This document shows, piece by piece, positions 1-9,993 of a DNA stretch of 64,000 bases. The DNA comes from Aquabacterium sp. (GTDB lineage: Bacteria; Pseudomonadota; Gammaproteobacteria; Burkholderiales; Burkholderiaceae_C), in contig JAHFQM010000002.1 in assembly GCA_023266355.1 (NCBI GenBank), positions 372,001 through 436,000 of the forward strand, written 5' to 3'. The notes under the pieces are model-generated. The model had not been told where the DNA came from. It was given only the letters and a program-made list of their open reading frames with translations, and made no database searches. Position 1 is the stretch's first letter; the number at the start of each line of letters is the position of its first letter. The position numbers and the translations under genes were made by a program.

Positions 1-806
1 ATGGTGATGATGAAGACGCCTGCCCAGGCGAGCTTCTGCCAGTTTTCGTAAGGGCTCATCGCGAATTTGAAGATGGTCACCGGCAGGCTGGCCATGGGCG
101 AGCCCAGGTCCGTCGTCCAGAACTGGTTGGACAAGGCCGTGAACAGCAGCGGTGCCGTTTCACCGGACACACGGGCAATCGCCAGCAGGATGCCGGTGAT
201 GACGCCAGCGCGTGCCGACTTCAGCGTGATCGTCATGATGACGCGCCACTTCGGCGTGCCCAGGGCGTAGGCCGCTTCACGCAACGCACCCGGCACCAGC
301 GACAGCATGTTCTCGGTGGTGCGGATGACCACCGGCACCACGATCAGCGCCAGCGCCAGCACACCGGCACCGCCCGAGAAAGTCTTGGTGGGCGCCACCA
401 CGGCCGAGTAGATGAACAGGCCGACCACGATGGAAGGCGCCGACAACAAGATGTCGTTGATGAAGCGGGTCACACTGCCCAGCCAGGTGCTCTGACCGTA
501 CTCGGCCAGGTAGATGCCCGCCAGGATGCCGACCGGCGTGCCGATCAGCGTGGCCAGACCCACCATCAAGAGCGAGCCCATCAAGGCGTTGGCCAAGCCA
601 CCGGCCTCCATCGGAGGCGGCGTCATCTCGGTGAACGTTGCCAGGGCCAGGCCACCCAGGCCCAGGTGCACCGTCTCGACCAGGATCCAGACCAGCCAGA
701 CCAGGCCGAACAGCATGGCGCTCAGCGACAGCGTCAGGGCGATGAAATTGGTGCGCTTGCGACCCGCATGCCTGCGGGCACGGATGGCGTGCAGTTCTGC
801 GCTCAT
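1..806 (-). CDS. pstA: Phosphate ABC transporter permease PstA (3' end beyond window)
   Basis: This is the second inner-membrane permease of the high-affinity phosphate importer PstSCAB. The leftward reading frame from the ATG at 804-806 stays open to the window edge, giving about 268 residues; the family is usually 280-300, so only the end is missing. A hydrophobic segment follows a basic N-terminus. The permease EAA loop is present near residue 200 ([14 protein letters not shown]), the surface that docks on the PstB ATPase. The start codon overlaps the pstC stop as ATGA, so the two are translationally coupled. pstB and phoU would be expected just left of the window. Confidence 0.93.
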   Translation of the reverse strand, partial: MSAELHAIRARRHAGRKRTNFIALTLSLSAMLFGLVWLVWILVETVHLGLGGLALATFTEMTPPPMEAGGLANALMGSLLMVGLATLIGTPVGILAGIYLAEYGQSTWLGSVTRFINDILLSAPSIVVGLFIYSAVVAPTKTFSGGAGVLALALIVVPVVIRTTENMLSLVPGALREAAYALGTPKWRVIMTITLKSARAGVITGILLAIARVSGETAPLLFTALSNQFWTTDLGSPMASLPVTIFKFAMSPYENWQKLAWAGVFIIT

Positions 807-1834
807 GAACGCGCTCCTTCAGACTTCTTCAGACGGGCCAGCAACACCTTGGAGAAGGCCAGCACCACGAAGGTGATGAAAAACAGGATCAGACCCAGGT
901 AGATCAGCGAGGCTTGGTGCAGGCCTTCGCCGGCTTCCGCAAATTCATTGGCCAGGGCCGAGGTGATGCTGTTGGCAGCCTCGAACACCGACAGCGAATT
1001 CAGCTGGTTCATGTTGCCAATGACGAAGGTCACGGCCATGGTTTCACCGAGCGCACGGCCCAGACCCAGCATGACGCCGCCGACCACACCGGTCTTGGTG
1101 TAAGGCAACACCACCTTGGAGACGACCTCCCAGGTGGTCGAACCCAGGCCGTAGGCCGATTCCTTCAGCATGGGCGGAGTGACCTCGAAGACGTCACGCA
1201 TCACCGAAGCGATGAAGGGGATGATCATGATGGCCAGGATGATGCCGGCCGACAGGATGCCGATGCCCACCGGGGGGCCCGAGAAAAAGGCGCCCACGTA
1301 AGGGATGCCTTGCGTGAGGGATTGCAGCGGCTGTTGCACGTACTCGGCCAGGATCGGCCCGAACACCAGCAGGCCCCACATGCCGTACACGATCGACGGC
1401 ACCGCGGCCAGCAGCTCGATGGCGATGCCCAGCGGGCGTTTCAGCCACGACGGCGAGAGCTCGGTCAGGAACACGGCGATGCCGAAGCTCACGGGCACGG
1501 CGATCAACAGCGCGATGAACGAGGTCATCAGCGTGCCGTAGATCATCACCAGGCCACCGAATTTGTTTTGCACCGGGTCCCAGTCCGTGCTGACCAGGAA
1601 GCCCAGACCGTATTCCTGGATGGCAGGCCAAGCGCCCACGATCAGCGAACCGATGATGCCCAGCAGCAAACTCAGGGTCAGGACAGCGGCGGCGCGCGCG
1701 GCCCATTCGAAAACGGCATCTGCCCACGGGGCATTGACACGCCGAGAAGGCGGATTGGTCATGGGGTGGCGCTTTTCTTGACGGGATGGCTGGGCGTCAG
1801 CGTCATCCATGTCAGTGGGCAAAATGGCGGTCAT
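803..1834 (-). CDS. pstC: Phosphate ABC transporter permease PstC
   Basis: First inner-membrane permease of the Pst phosphate importer, forming the channel with PstA. It has a membrane segment near residues 37-60, a conserved periplasmic stretch ([13 protein letters not shown]) and an EAA-type loop ([15 protein letters not shown]), typical of PstC. The chosen start at 1834 has GGAG five bases upstream and gives 343 residues. An earlier in-frame start at 1882 lacks a ribosome site, and one at 1762 (MTNPPSRR) is also possible. It lies about 100 bases after pstS and overlaps pstA by four bases, consistent with one operon. Confidence 0.93.
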   Translation of the reverse strand: MTAILPTDMDDADAQPSRQEKRHPMTNPPSRRVNAPWADAVFEWAARAAAVLTLSLLLGIIGSLIVGAWPAIQEYGLGFLVSTDWDPVQNKFGGLVMIYGTLMTSFIALLIAVPVSFGIAVFLTELSPSWLKRPLGIAIELLAAVPSIVYGMWGLLVFGPILAEYVQQPLQSLTQGIPYVGAFFSGPPVGIGILSAGIILAIMIIPFIASVMRDVFEVTPPMLKESAYGLGSTTWEVVSKVVLPYTKTGVVGGVMLGLGRALGETMAVTFVIGNMNQLNSLSVFEAANSITSALANEFAEAGEGLHQASLIYLGLILFFITFVVLAFSKVLLARLKKSEGARS

Positions 1835-1936
1835 GCGAACTCCATCGCAGAGACAGCAGAAGCGAAGTCTCTTCAACAACAAACCGGGCGCTTGCTCTGC
1901 GCACGCGCCCGGCCTTTTCAGACAAGGATCAAACGA

Positions 1937-2971
1937 TCACTTGTACGACACGGTCTTGCCAGCGGTGTCCACCACGGAACCCCACTGCTTGCGAACCAGG
2001 TCCTTGACGCTGGCGGGCAGCGGCACGTATTCCAGCTCAGCGGCAGCCTTGTCACCACCGGTGTAGGCCCAATCGAAGAACTTCAGGGCGGCAGCGCCTT
2101 GAACGGGCTTGTCCTGCGACTTGTGGATCAGGATGAAGGTGGCGCCCGTCAGGGGCCAGGCATCCTTGCCAGCCTGGTTGGTCAGCACCTGGTAGAACGA
2201 CTTGTTCCACTCGGCAGCGGCGGCGGCAGCCTTGAAGGTCAGATCGTCAGGCTCGACGAAGTTGCCGGCAGCGTTCTTCAGGGCAACGTGCGACATCTTG
2301 TTCTGCTTGGCGTAGGCGTACTCGACGTAGCCGATCGAGTTCGGCAGGCGCTGCACGAAAGACGACACGCCTTCGTTGCCCTTGCCGCCCGCACCGGTGG
2401 GCCAGTTCACAGCGGTGCCTTCACCGACCTTGGACTTCCACTCGGCGTTCACCTTCGACAGGTAGTTCGTGAAGATGAAGCTGGTGCCGGAACCGTCAGC
2501 GCGGCGCACAGGCGCGATGGCTGCGTCAGGCAGGGGAACGCCCGGGTTCAGGGCGGCGATGGCGGGGTCGTTCCACTTGGTGATCTTGCCCAGGTAGATG
2601 TTGCCCAGCAGTTCGCCGGTCAGCTTCAGCTGGCCAGGGTTGATGCCCTTGATGTTGACCACGGGCACGACGCCACCGATCACGGTGGGGAACTGCAGCA
2701 GGCCGTCCTTGGCCAGTTCTTCGTCGGTCAGGGGCATGTCGGAGGCACCGAAGTCCACCGTCTTGGCCTTGATCTGCTTGATGCCGGCGCCGGAGCCGAC
2801 GGACTGGTAGTTGACCTGCACCTTGGTGGCGGTGCTGTAGGCAGCAGCCCACTTGGAGTACAGCGGTGCCGGGAAGCTGGCACCCGCGCCAGTCACGTCA
2901 TTGGCCAGCACGCTGCCCGAAATCAGGGCCAGCGAAACAGCCACAGCGGTCCGAATCATCTTGAAGCTCAT
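1937..2971 (-). CDS. pstS: Periplasmic phosphate-binding protein PstS
   Basis: Periplasmic receptor that captures phosphate and delivers it to PstCA. The start at 2971 (MSFKMIRTAV) gives 344 residues with a Sec signal peptide ending near SVLA-ND; a frame extension to 2992 has no support. Mature protein motifs include GAGASFPAPLYSKW, the phosphate-binding SVGSGAGIKQIK segment and DFGASDMPL. A purine-rich ribosome site (AAGGAAAGG) lies just upstream. It is the first gene of the leftward pst operon and has a Pho-box-like repeat 64 bases before its start, so induction by PhoB under phosphate limitation is expected. Confidence 0.95.
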   Translation of the reverse strand: MSFKMIRTAVAVSLALISGSVLANDVTGAGASFPAPLYSKWAAAYSTATKVQVNYQSVGSGAGIKQIKAKTVDFGASDMPLTDEELAKDGLLQFPTVIGGVVPVVNIKGINPGQLKLTGELLGNIYLGKITKWNDPAIAALNPGVPLPDAAIAPVRRADGSGTSFIFTNYLSKVNAEWKSKVGEGTAVNWPTGAGGKGNEGVSSFVQRLPNSIGYVEYAYAKQNKMSHVALKNAAGNFVEPDDLTFKAAAAAAEWNKSFYQVLTNQAGKDAWPLTGATFILIHKSQDKPVQGAAALKFFDWAYTGGDKAAAELEYVPLPASVKDLVRKQWGSVVDTAGKTVSYK

Positions 2972-2985
2972 GTGTGTGCCTTTCC

Positions 2986-2999
2986 TTGTCATATGACAA
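2986..2999. promoter_or_regulatory. Perfect 14-base palindrome TTGTCATATGACAA in the pstS leader
   Basis: The palindrome sits 15-28 bases before the pstS start codon, touching the ribosome site. A related imperfect inverted repeat, TGTCA-N4-TGACA, is at 3134-3147. Both use the TGTCA half-site of the nearby Pho box but in inverted orientation. It could bind a dimeric regulator or form a small leader hairpin; no regulator can be named. Confidence 0.4.
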
Positions 3000-3034
3000 A
3001 CGAATTTTTACCTTGCGCACTCTACCGAGCTTGT

Positions 3035-3052
3035 GTGACGCAACCGTGACAC
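3035..3052 (-). promoter_or_regulatory. Pho box before pstS
   Basis: Read leftward, the site is GTGTCAC-GGTT-GCGTCAC: two seven-base direct repeats with a four-base spacer, the architecture of the PhoB recognition sequence (consensus CTGTCAT repeats). It lies 64 bases before the pstS start, a suitable distance to replace a -35 element. PhoB binding is inferred from the match and from the pst gene context. Confidence 0.7.
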
Positions 3053-3203
3053 ATCCACTCACGATTGTCATGAAACGAATGGATCGAATGCCCTATGTCA
3101 CAAGGCAATGTGTTCACATTGAATTCATGCATTTGTCACATTTGACACCTATCTTGCCGGCAGCGCCATTGTTGCGGCGCACACCTACCGTTGGAGATTT
3201 TTC

Positions 3204-3713
3204 ATGACTTTTCGCCCCACCCGTCGCCTGGTGTTGACCGCTGTCACCCTGGGTGCCCTCCTCCAGTTCGCTGGCTGCGCCTCGACAGGCAACACGGGCC
3301 CGGCAACGGTGCAATCCGTGGTGGGCAAAACGGCCGAGCTGAGCACGTTCAACAAGCTCGTGGCCACCGCCGGCCTGGGCGATGTCCTGTCTGGCAGCAA
3401 CCCGGTCACCGTCTTCGCCCCCAGTGACGAGGCCTTCAAGGCCGTGCCCGCCGCCACGCTGGACAAGCTGGCCAAGGACCCCGCCGCGCTGAAGGCGCTG
3501 CTGCAACACCACATCCTGGCTGGCACCACCCCCTCGTCGGCCATTCAGGTGAGCAGCGCGCCGGTCGCCACCCTGGCCGGCACCAAGCTCGCCGTGTCCA
3601 AGGCTGGTGATTTCGTCACTGTGGACGACGCCCTGGTCGTCAAGGCCGATCTGGGCGCCGGCAATGGCGTGGTCCACGTCATCGACCGGGTCCTGACCCC
3701 GCCCAAGAAGTGA
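3204..3713 (+). CDS. Fasciclin (FAS1) domain lipoprotein
   Basis: A 169-residue secreted protein. The N-terminus has a basic start and hydrophobic stretch ending in a lipobox (LLQFAGC), so it is probably lipid-anchored. The rest is a single FAS1 domain: FNKLVATAGLGDVL, the conserved TVFAPSDEAFKAVP motif and a C-terminal GNGVVHVIDRVLTP. FAS1 domains mediate adhesion or carbohydrate/matrix contacts; the ligand here is unknown. It diverges from pstS across a 230-base region full of TGTCA-type repeats, so phosphate-dependent expression is possible but not shown. A strong hairpin follows the gene. Confidence 0.85.
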   Translation: MTFRPTRRLVLTAVTLGALLQFAGCASTGNTGPATVQSVVGKTAELSTFNKLVATAGLGDVLSGSNPVTVFAPSDEAFKAVPAATLDKLAKDPAALKALLQHHILAGTTPSSAIQVSSAPVATLAGTKLAVSKAGDFVTVDDALVVKADLGAGNGVVHVIDRVLTPPKK

Positions 3714-3752
3714 CACGCCGACGGCGCCTCGGGTGCCGTCGCTGCCGCCAAC

Positions 3753-3780
3753 AAAAAGGGCGCCCCAGGGCGCCCTTTTT
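3753..3780. terminator. Bidirectional terminator between fasciclin gene and glmM
   Basis: An 11-base-pair perfect stem (AAAAAGGGCGC / GCGCCCTTTTT) with a six-base loop, A-rich on one side and T-rich on the other. It works for both converging genes. Confidence 0.85.
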
Positions 3781-3817
3781 CACGATGCGAATGCGAGCTT
3801 CACGCCAGTGGCGTGGC

Positions 3818-5155
3818 TCAGGCGCTCACGGCATCCGCCAGACGTTGTGCGCAACGGTCGGCCAGGGCTTGGTCCTTGGCCTCCACCATGACGCGCAACA
3901 GGGGCTCGGTGCCTGAGGCCCTGATCAGCACGCGGCCGCGCCCGACCAGCTCGGCCTCCACCTCCTGCTGGACAGCCTGCAAAGTCGCATTGCCCTTCCA
4001 GTCCTGCCCCGCTTGCAGGCGCACGTTGATGAGCCGCTGCGGGAACAATTCAACACCCTCCAGCCAGTGCCCGACGGTGCAGGCGCTGCGCACCACGGCC
4101 TGCAACACCTGCAGCGCACTGACGATGCCGTCGCCGGTGGTGTGGCGGTCCAGCGCAATCAGGTGGCCAGAACCTTCGCCGCCCAGGTGCCAGCCTCGGC
4201 GCACCAGGTCTTCCAGCACGTAACGGTCACCCACCTTGGCGCGCACGAACTCGATGCCCCGCTTTTGCAGGGCCAGCTCGACGGCCATGTTGGTCATGAG
4301 CGTGCCGACCGCGCCCTGGATGTCCTCGCCCTGGTCCAGGCGGTCGGCAACCATCACGTACAGCAACTCATCGCCGTTGAACAGGCGGCCGGTGGCGTCC
4401 ACGAACTGCAATCGGTCGGCATCGCCATCCAGGGCAATGCCATAGTCGGCGCGGTGGGCCTTGACAGCCTCGACCAGCGCCTCGGGGTGTGTGGCCCCCA
4501 CGCCGTCGTTGATGTTCAGGCCGTCCGGCGCGCAACCGATCGAGATCACCTCGGCACCGAGCTCGTGGAACACTTCCGGTGCCACCTGGTAGGCCGCGCC
4601 ATGCGCAGCGTCGATCACCAGCTTGAGACCCTTGAGCGACAGGTTGGACGAGAAGGTGCTCTTGCAGAACTCGATGTAGCGACCGCGCGCGTCTTCCAGG
4701 CGGCGGGCCTTGCCCAGATTGGGCGAATCCACCCACTGCGGCGGCTCGCGCAGGGCGGCTTCCACGGCCAGCTCCCACTCGTCGGGCAGTTTTTCGCCAC
4801 GGGCCGAGAAGAACTTGATGCCGTTGTCGGCGAAGGGGTTGTGCGAGGCGCTGATCACCACGCCCAGGCTCAGGCGCAAGGCGCGCGTCAGGTAGGCCAC
4901 ACCGGGCGTGGGCAAAGGGCCGGTCAGCAGCACGTCCACACCCGCCGAGGCGAAGCCGGCCTCCAGGGCCGACTCCAGCATGTAGCCGGAGATGCGGGTG
5001 TCCTTGCCGATCAGCACCGTCGGGCGACGGCCCAGGGTGTGGCGTCGCAAAACCTGCCCCACGGCATGTCCCAGGCGGAGCACGAAATCGGGGGTGATGG
5101 GGTCCTGGCCAACCGTGCCGCGGATGCCGTCTGTGCCGAAGTATTGTCGTGACAT
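3818..5155 (-). CDS. glmM: Phosphoglucosamine mutase GlmM
   Basis: Converts glucosamine-6-phosphate to glucosamine-1-phosphate in the UDP-GlcNAc pathway for peptidoglycan and LPS. The 445-residue length is normal for the family. It starts [13 protein letters not shown], has the phosphoserine active-site loop ISASHNPF (Ser at about 104), the metal-binding DGDADR motif near residue 245, and the phosphate-binding [12 protein letters not shown] near the C-terminus. It lies 25 bases after folP, the widely conserved folP-glmM arrangement, and ends at the shared terminator with the fasciclin gene. Confidence 0.97.
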   Translation of the reverse strand: MSRQYFGTDGIRGTVGQDPITPDFVLRLGHAVGQVLRRHTLGRRPTVLIGKDTRISGYMLESALEAGFASAGVDVLLTGPLPTPGVAYLTRALRLSLGVVISASHNPFADNGIKFFSARGEKLPDEWELAVEAALREPPQWVDSPNLGKARRLEDARGRYIEFCKSTFSSNLSLKGLKLVIDAAHGAAYQVAPEVFHELGAEVISIGCAPDGLNINDGVGATHPEALVEAVKAHRADYGIALDGDADRLQFVDATGRLFNGDELLYVMVADRLDQGEDIQGAVGTLMTNMAVELALQKRGIEFVRAKVGDRYVLEDLVRRGWHLGGEGSGHLIALDRHTTGDGIVSALQVLQAVVRSACTVGHWLEGVELFPQRLINVRLQAGQDWKGNATLQAVQQEVEAELVGRGRVLIRASGTEPLLRVMVEAKDQALADRCAQRLADAVSA

Positions 5156-5180
5156 GGCTGCGATGCTGAATGAAGGGCGC

Positions 5181-6038
5181 TCAGATTGTGACCGAGTTTC
5201 GTGCGGCGTCCAGCAATCCTGCCGCTTCCCACACCCTCAGCGCATCGGCTGTTGCGCCGACGTCATGGACACGCACGATGCGCGCACCGTGCTGCACCGC
5301 GGCGAGGGCGGCTGTCACGCTGGCCACCAGGCGTTGCTCCACAGGGCGCCCCGTCAACTGCCCCAAGGTGGACTTGCGCGACCAGCCCAGCAACAACGGC
5401 AGATCCAAGTCCAGCAACTCTCGCTGACGGCGCAGCAGCGCGAGGTTGTGCTCTGGCGTCTTGCCAAAGCCGATGCCCGGGTCCAGCGTGATGCGTGCGT
5501 CGGCCACACCCGCCTGGCGCACCGCGGCCAGCCGTCCCAGCAGGAAGTGCCTTACCTCGTCCATCACATCGGCATAGGCCGGCGCTTGCTGCATGGTGTC
5601 GGGGTCGCCCTGCATGTGCATGAGGCAGACACCGCAGCGCCCATGATCGCGCACCACGTCCAGCGCACCCGGGGCCAGCAAGGCACGGATGTCGTTGACG
5701 ATGTCCACGCCAGCGTCCAGCGCACGCTGCATGACCTCGGTCTTGCACGTGTCCACAGACACAGGCACGCCCAGCGTCAGTGCGCCCTTGACCGTGCCTT
5801 CGATGCGGGCCCATTCCTGGGCTGGTGGCACCGTGGGCGCCCCTGGGCGCGTGGACTCACCGCCAATGTCCAGGATGTGTGCGCCCTCGGCCACCAGCTG
5901 CTCCGCGTGGCGAAGCGCCGACGCCGTGCTGTCATGCTGCCCGCCATCGGAAAACGAGTCGGGCGTGACGTTGACGATGCCCATGATCTGCGGGCGGCTG
6001 AGGTCGATGTTGAATCGGGTGGTCTGCCAGTGCTGCAT
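5181..6038 (-). CDS. folP: Dihydropteroate synthase FolP
   Basis: Joins 6-hydroxymethyl-dihydropterin pyrophosphate to p-aminobenzoate to make dihydropteroate in folate synthesis; it is the sulfonamide target. The 285-residue protein carries both signatures: [15 protein letters not shown] near residues 19-33 and [12 protein letters not shown] near 57-68, plus the C-terminal RVHDVGAT motif. It follows ftsH after a terminator-like hairpin at 6088-6107 and precedes glmM by 25 bases. Confidence 0.97.
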   Translation of the reverse strand: MQHWQTTRFNIDLSRPQIMGIVNVTPDSFSDGGQHDSTASALRHAEQLVAEGAHILDIGGESTRPGAPTVPPAQEWARIEGTVKGALTLGVPVSVDTCKTEVMQRALDAGVDIVNDIRALLAPGALDVVRDHGRCGVCLMHMQGDPDTMQQAPAYADVMDEVRHFLLGRLAAVRQAGVADARITLDPGIGFGKTPEHNLALLRRQRELLDLDLPLLLGWSRKSTLGQLTGRPVEQRLVASVTAALAAVQHGARIVRVHDVGATADALRVWEAAGLLDAARNSVTI

Positions 6039-6076
6039 GGGGCTGTGGGGGGCGGTGTTGGCTGGCCCGTGATGGG

Positions 6077-6107
6077 CTGAAAAAGCAAACGGGGCCGAAG
6101 CCCCGTT
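6077..6107 (-). terminator. Terminator after ftsH
   Basis: Read leftward, AACGGGGC-TTCG-GCCCCGTT forms an eight-base-pair stem with a stable UUCG tetraloop, followed by TTGCTTTTT. It lies between the ftsH stop (6132) and the folP start (6038), so folP-glmM transcription is either read-through or needs its own promoter. Confidence 0.75.
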
Positions 6108-6131
6108 GTGTGTGAGCGCAAGGCCCGCGGA

Positions 6132-8036
6132 TCAGACCGCGGCCGGCGCACCGTCGGTGCTCACCGGCGGCTTGGTGCCACCGCTGGGCTTGTTGGTCGG
6201 CGGCGTCCAGTCTTTCGGAGGACGGGGCTCGCGGCCTTCCATGATGTCGTTGATCTGCTCTGCGTCGATGGTTTCCCAATCCAGCAGGGCCTTGGCCATG
6301 GCGTGCATCTTGTCCTGGTTGTCTTCGATGAGCTTGCGCGCGGTGGCGTACTGCTCGTCGATGATCTTGCGGATCTGCTTGTCCACCTTCTGCATGGTCT
6401 CTTCGGACATGTTGGTGGTCTTGGTGATCGAGCGGCCCAGGAAGACTTCGCCTTCGTTGTCGGCATACACCATGGGGCCCAGCTCGTCGGTCATGCCGTA
6501 GCGGGTGACCATGTCGCGGGCGATGGCCGTGGCGCGCTCGAAGTCGTTCGACGCGCCCGTGGTCATCTGGTTCATGAAGACTTCTTCGGCGATGCGGCCA
6601 CCGAACAGCACCGAGATGGTGTCCAGCATGCGCAGCTTGTCCATGCTGTAGCGGTCACCTTCGGGCAACTGCATGGTCACACCCAGCGCACGGCCGCGCG
6701 GGATGATGGTGACCTTGTGGACAGGGTCGGTCTTGGGCAGCATGCGCGCCACCAGGGCATGGCCGGCCTCGTGGTAGGCGGTGTTCTTGCGCTCTTCCTC
6801 GGGCATGACCATGGACTTGCGCTCGGGGCCCATCATGATCTTGTCTTTGGCCTTCTCGAAGTCCTGCATCTCGACGACTCGACCACTGCGGCGGGCGGCG
6901 AACAGCGCGGCTTCGTTGACCAGGTTGGCCAGATCGGCACCGGAGAAACCGGGGGTGCCGCGGGCCAGGATGTCGGCGCGGATGTCCTGGCTCACGGGCA
7001 CCTTGCGGATGTGCACGTTCAGGATTTGCTCGCGACCACGGACGTCGGGCAGCGTGACATAAACCTGGCGGTCGAAACGGCCGGGACGCAGCAGCGCCGG
7101 GTCCAGGATGTCCGGACGGTTGGTCGCAGCGATCACGATCACACCCAGGTTGGTCTCGAAACCGTCCATCTCGACCAGCATCTGGTTGAGGGTCTGCTCG
7201 CGCTCGTCGTTGCCACCACCCAGGCCAGCGCCACGGTGGCGACCGACGGCGTCGATTTCGTCCACGAAGATGATGCAGGGGGCGTTCTTCTTGGCCTGGT
7301 CGAACATGTCGCGCACGCGGGCCGCGCCCACGCCGACGAACATCTCCACGAAGTCAGAGCCGGAAATGGTGAAGAACGGCACCTTGGCTTCGCCCGCGAT
7401 GGACTTGGCCAACAGCGTCTTGCCGGTGCCCGGGGGGCCGACCAGCAGCACGCCACGTGGGATGCGGCCGCCGAGTTTCTGGAACTTCTGCGGGTCGCGC
7501 AGGAAATCCACCAACTCTTTGACTTCTTCCTTGGCCTCGTCGCAACCGGCGACATCGGCGAAAGTGACGTTGTTGTTGGCTTCGTCCAGCATGCGGGCCT
7601 TGCTCTTGCCGAAGCTGAACGCCCCGCCCTTGCCGCCGCCCTGCATCTGGCGCATGAAGTAGATCCAGACGCCGATCAGCAGCAGCATCGGGCCCCAGGA
7701 CAGCAAGAGGCTGACGATGAGCGACTGCTCTTCGCGCGGCTTGACGTCGAACTTGATGCCGTTGTTGATCAGGTCGCCCACCAGGCCGCGGTCCATGATG
7801 GTGGCGGTGGAGCGGATGCGCTTGTCGTCGGTGCTGACGGCCAGGATCTCCGTGCCGCCCATGCCTTCTTGCAGGGTGACGCTGCGGATGCGCTTGGCGC
7901 GGACTTCCTCCAGGAACTCCGAGTAAGCCATCTGGCTGCCCACACTGCTGGCGCGGTCGAACTGCTTGAACACGGTGAACAACACCATGGCGACAACCAG
8001 CCAAACTGCAATCTTAGAGAACCATTGATTGTTCAC
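6132..8036 (-). CDS. ftsH: ATP-dependent membrane zinc protease FtsH
   Basis: Membrane-anchored AAA+ metalloprotease that degrades misfolded membrane proteins and short-lived regulators such as sigma-32 and LpxC. The 634-residue protein has two membrane segments (about 8-25 and 106-127), Walker A GPPGTGKT (200-207), Walker B IIFVDEID (255-262) and the zinc site HEAGH (422-426). The C-terminal tail is proline-rich. It reads in the same direction as rlmE, the usual rlmE-ftsH pairing, and has a sigma-32-like promoter in the 230-base gap before it. Confidence 0.98.
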   Translation of the reverse strand: MNNQWFSKIAVWLVVAMVLFTVFKQFDRASSVGSQMAYSEFLEEVRAKRIRSVTLQEGMGGTEILAVSTDDKRIRSTATIMDRGLVGDLINNGIKFDVKPREEQSLIVSLLLSWGPMLLLIGVWIYFMRQMQGGGKGGAFSFGKSKARMLDEANNNVTFADVAGCDEAKEEVKELVDFLRDPQKFQKLGGRIPRGVLLVGPPGTGKTLLAKSIAGEAKVPFFTISGSDFVEMFVGVGAARVRDMFDQAKKNAPCIIFVDEIDAVGRHRGAGLGGGNDEREQTLNQMLVEMDGFETNLGVIVIAATNRPDILDPALLRPGRFDRQVYVTLPDVRGREQILNVHIRKVPVSQDIRADILARGTPGFSGADLANLVNEAALFAARRSGRVVEMQDFEKAKDKIMMGPERKSMVMPEEERKNTAYHEAGHALVARMLPKTDPVHKVTIIPRGRALGVTMQLPEGDRYSMDKLRMLDTISVLFGGRIAEEVFMNQMTTGASNDFERATAIARDMVTRYGMTDELGPMVYADNEGEVFLGRSITKTTNMSEETMQKVDKQIRKIIDEQYATARKLIEDNQDKMHAMAKALLDWETIDAEQINDIMEGREPRPPKDWTPPTNKPSGGTKPPVSTDGAPAAV

Positions 8037-8157
8037 CGCGGCTCCTTCAACCCTTACACGCCACCTTCAGCGGATGCTGGATGCACCCACACACTGAAAG
8101 CAGTCCAAAAACAGCGCCGATTTCAACGTCGTGAAACATTGGCGCGGTCTTCGCGGT

Positions 8158-8185
8158 ACTTGGGGACGATTCTAGACGAGTCAAG
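8158..8185 (-). promoter_or_regulatory. Candidate sigma-32 promoter for ftsH
   Basis: Read leftward: CTTGACT, a 13-base spacer, then CCCCAAGT. The heat-shock consensus is CTTGAAA-N13-17-CCCCATNT. It lies about 120-150 bases before the ftsH start, in the gap after rlmE. ftsH is a known heat-shock gene in other proteobacteria. Confidence 0.55.
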
Positions 8186-8266
8186 CCCCCTGTGCCGGCG
8201 CCCAATCGCACTTGGAAGCCCGGAAATCGGTGTTTGCTGTCGCGTCAGGGCTGCGTCAGCTCCGCT

Positions 8267-8941
8267 TCACGCCTGTTTCAGACCGATGCCCACCAGGAAA
8301 GTCTCGGAGGATTTGTCCCGGGAGGCCTTGGGCTTGATGGGTTTGCACACCCTGAAATGCGCTTTGAACAATTCCACCAGTTGGCTGTAGCCGGCGCCGT
8401 GAAAAACTTTGCAAACCAGGGCGCCGTCTTTTTTCAGGTGATTTTGCGAAAAATCGATGGCCAGCTCAATGAGGTGGGCAATGCGGGCGCTGTCGGTGAC
8501 GTCGATGCCGCTGAGGTTGGGCGCCATGTCGGAGATCACGACGTCCACCGGCCGGCCGCCCACGGCCTCCTGCAGCTTGGCCAGGACCTCGTCTTCGCGG
8601 AAGTCCCCCTGGATGTACTGCACGCCCTCGATCGGCTCGAACTCCAGCAGGTCCAGCGCGATGATGGTGCCATTGAGCTCACCCACGGCCGCGCCGCCGG
8701 CGCCGGTGTCCTTGGGCGCGAACTTGCGGCGCACGTACTGGCTCCAGGCACCGGGCGCTGCGCCCAGGTCCACCACCAGCTGGCCAGGGCGGATCAGGTT
8801 CAAGGCTTCGTCGATTTCCTTGAGCTTGTAGGCCGCACGGGAGCGAAACCCATCTTTTTGGGCCTGGCGCACGTAGGGATCGTGCACATGTTCGTTCAAC
8901 CAGGCCTTGTTGATCTTTTTGCTTTTGGTTTTGAGTTTCAT
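8267..8941 (-). CDS. rlmE: 23S rRNA 2'-O-ribose methyltransferase RlmE (FtsJ)
   Basis: Methylates the ribose of U2552 in the A-loop of 23S rRNA in late 50S assembly. The start at 8941 ([12 protein letters not shown]) gives 225 residues; an open extension to 9013 runs into yhbY on the other strand and has no support. Motifs: [12 protein letters not shown] with the first catalytic Lys, the SAM-binding [15 protein letters not shown], and [13 protein letters not shown]. An insertion ([15 protein letters not shown]) follows motif I. Its start is only 17 bases from the divergent yhbY start. Confidence 0.95.
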   Translation of the reverse strand: MKLKTKSKKINKAWLNEHVHDPYVRQAQKDGFRSRAAYKLKEIDEALNLIRPGQLVVDLGAAPGAWSQYVRRKFAPKDTGAGGAAVGELNGTIIALDLLEFEPIEGVQYIQGDFREDEVLAKLQEAVGGRPVDVVISDMAPNLSGIDVTDSARIAHLIELAIDFSQNHLKKDGALVCKVFHGAGYSQLVELFKAHFRVCKPIKPKASRDKSSETFLVGIGLKQA

Positions 8942-8958
8942 GGCTCGATAATAGAGGG

Positions 8959-9429
8959 ATGCCTGCAATTGAACTGAACACTGCCGAGCGTCGCGCCCTG
9001 CGCGCCGACGCACACCACCTGGATCCCGTCGTGATGATCGGTGGCGATGGCCTGACCGAACCCGTCCTGAAGGAAACCGACTCCGCCCTCAAGGCCCATG
9101 GCCTGATCAAGGTGCGCGTGCTGGGCGACGACCGCGCCGCGCGCGAAGCCATCCTCGCTCAGATTTGCGAGCAACTCAACGCCGCGCCAATCCAGCACAT
9201 CGGCAAGTTGCTGGTGATCTGGCGCCCGATCCCGGAGAAAGTCTCCGAGCGCGTGGACGACGACAAGCGTGGCGCCGCGCCGCGCGAAGTCAAGATCCTG
9301 AAGTTCTCCAAGAGTGGCACGCGCCGCCCCGAAGTGAAGAAGGTCATGGTGATGGGCAACCAGCGCGTGACCGCCGGCGGCCTGATCAAGCGCGCCAAGA
9401 AGCGCGTGGCCAGCAAAAAACCAGACTGA
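8959..9429 (+). CDS. yhbY: YhbY-family RNA-binding protein (CRM domain)
   Basis: A 156-residue protein whose first 95 residues form a CRS1-YhbY (CRM) RNA-binding domain: [19 protein letters not shown], then [24 protein letters not shown]. The family associates with pre-50S ribosomal particles. The remaining 60 residues are a basic tail ([23 protein letters not shown]) that the E. coli protein lacks, suggesting extra RNA contact. It diverges from rlmE, another 50S maturation gene, with starts 17 bases apart. Confidence 0.9.
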   Translation: MPAIELNTAERRALRADAHHLDPVVMIGGDGLTEPVLKETDSALKAHGLIKVRVLGDDRAAREAILAQICEQLNAAPIQHIGKLLVIWRPIPEKVSERVDDDKRGAAPREVKILKFSKSGTRRPEVKKVMVMGNQRVTAGGLIKRAKKRVASKKPD

Positions 9430-9489
9430 TTGCCGGACTGATCTCCGGGCTGATCCAGCCTTCGGCGCATCAGCGCTCCCTGCTCCATG

Positions 9490-9512
9490 ACGGCACCTTC
9501 GGGTGCCGTTTT
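9490..9512 (+). terminator. Terminator after yhbY
   Basis: ACGGCACC / GGTGCCGT stem of eight base pairs with a TTCG loop, followed by TTTTCC. It lies between the converging yhbY and DUF4149-type gene. Confidence 0.75.
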
Positions 9513-9532
9513 CCATGGCGCAGCGTGCAAGT

Positions 9533-9976
9533 TCAGCGCGCGGAAAGGCGCCAGGCCAGGACCAGCACCAGCAGCGTCTTGGCCCAATACAGCCCTGCGG
9601 AAATGCCATGCAAGGCCCCGAAAGACAGCGCCGTGGGCTGGCCGGCCTTGGCCGCCTGGATCATCGGGTGCAGCACGAAGCCGCCAAACACCGTCAGGAA
9701 CAGCGCACCCAGAGCCATCAGCAAGGTGGCGCTCATGGCCGAGGTGCTCTGGCCTTCTTCGACCAGGTCACGCACACGGCGGCGCTCCAGCACGAACAGC
9801 AGGATGGCCACGCCCAAGCTGATGCGGGCTTCCATCTGGAAGATCTGCCCTGCCCCGGTGCCCGCAGCCTGGCGCTCCAGCACCGTGAACAGGCTGGGCG
9901 CAGCCACGCCGCCCACAGCGAGCAACAGACCGGCCCACAGCCCCGAGAGCAGCGATTGCACACGCACGACGTTCAT
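9533..9976 (-). CDS. DUF4149-type four-helix membrane protein
   Basis: A 147-residue protein with four likely membrane helices (about 8-30, 50-62, 80-102 and 120-143) and the segment FQMEARISLGVAILLFVLERRR between helices. It matches the small membrane proteins that commonly follow greA in Burkholderiales, annotated as DUF4149. The start (MNVVRVQSLLSG) is 17 bases after the greA stop, so it is probably the last gene of the carAB-greA leftward group. Function unknown. Confidence 0.8.
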   Translation of the reverse strand: MNVVRVQSLLSGLWAGLLLAVGGVAAPSLFTVLERQAAGTGAGQIFQMEARISLGVAILLFVLERRRVRDLVEEGQSTSAMSATLLMALGALFLTVFGGFVLHPMIQAAKAGQPTALSFGALHGISAGLYWAKTLLVLVLAWRLSAR

Positions 9977-9993
9977 GCCACGGCCCCTGACGC

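Noticed and set aside
914..3049. A 711-codon rightward frame across pstC and pstS
   Set aside because: Antisense to two well-supported transporter genes and crosses the regulatory region between pstS and the fasciclin gene.
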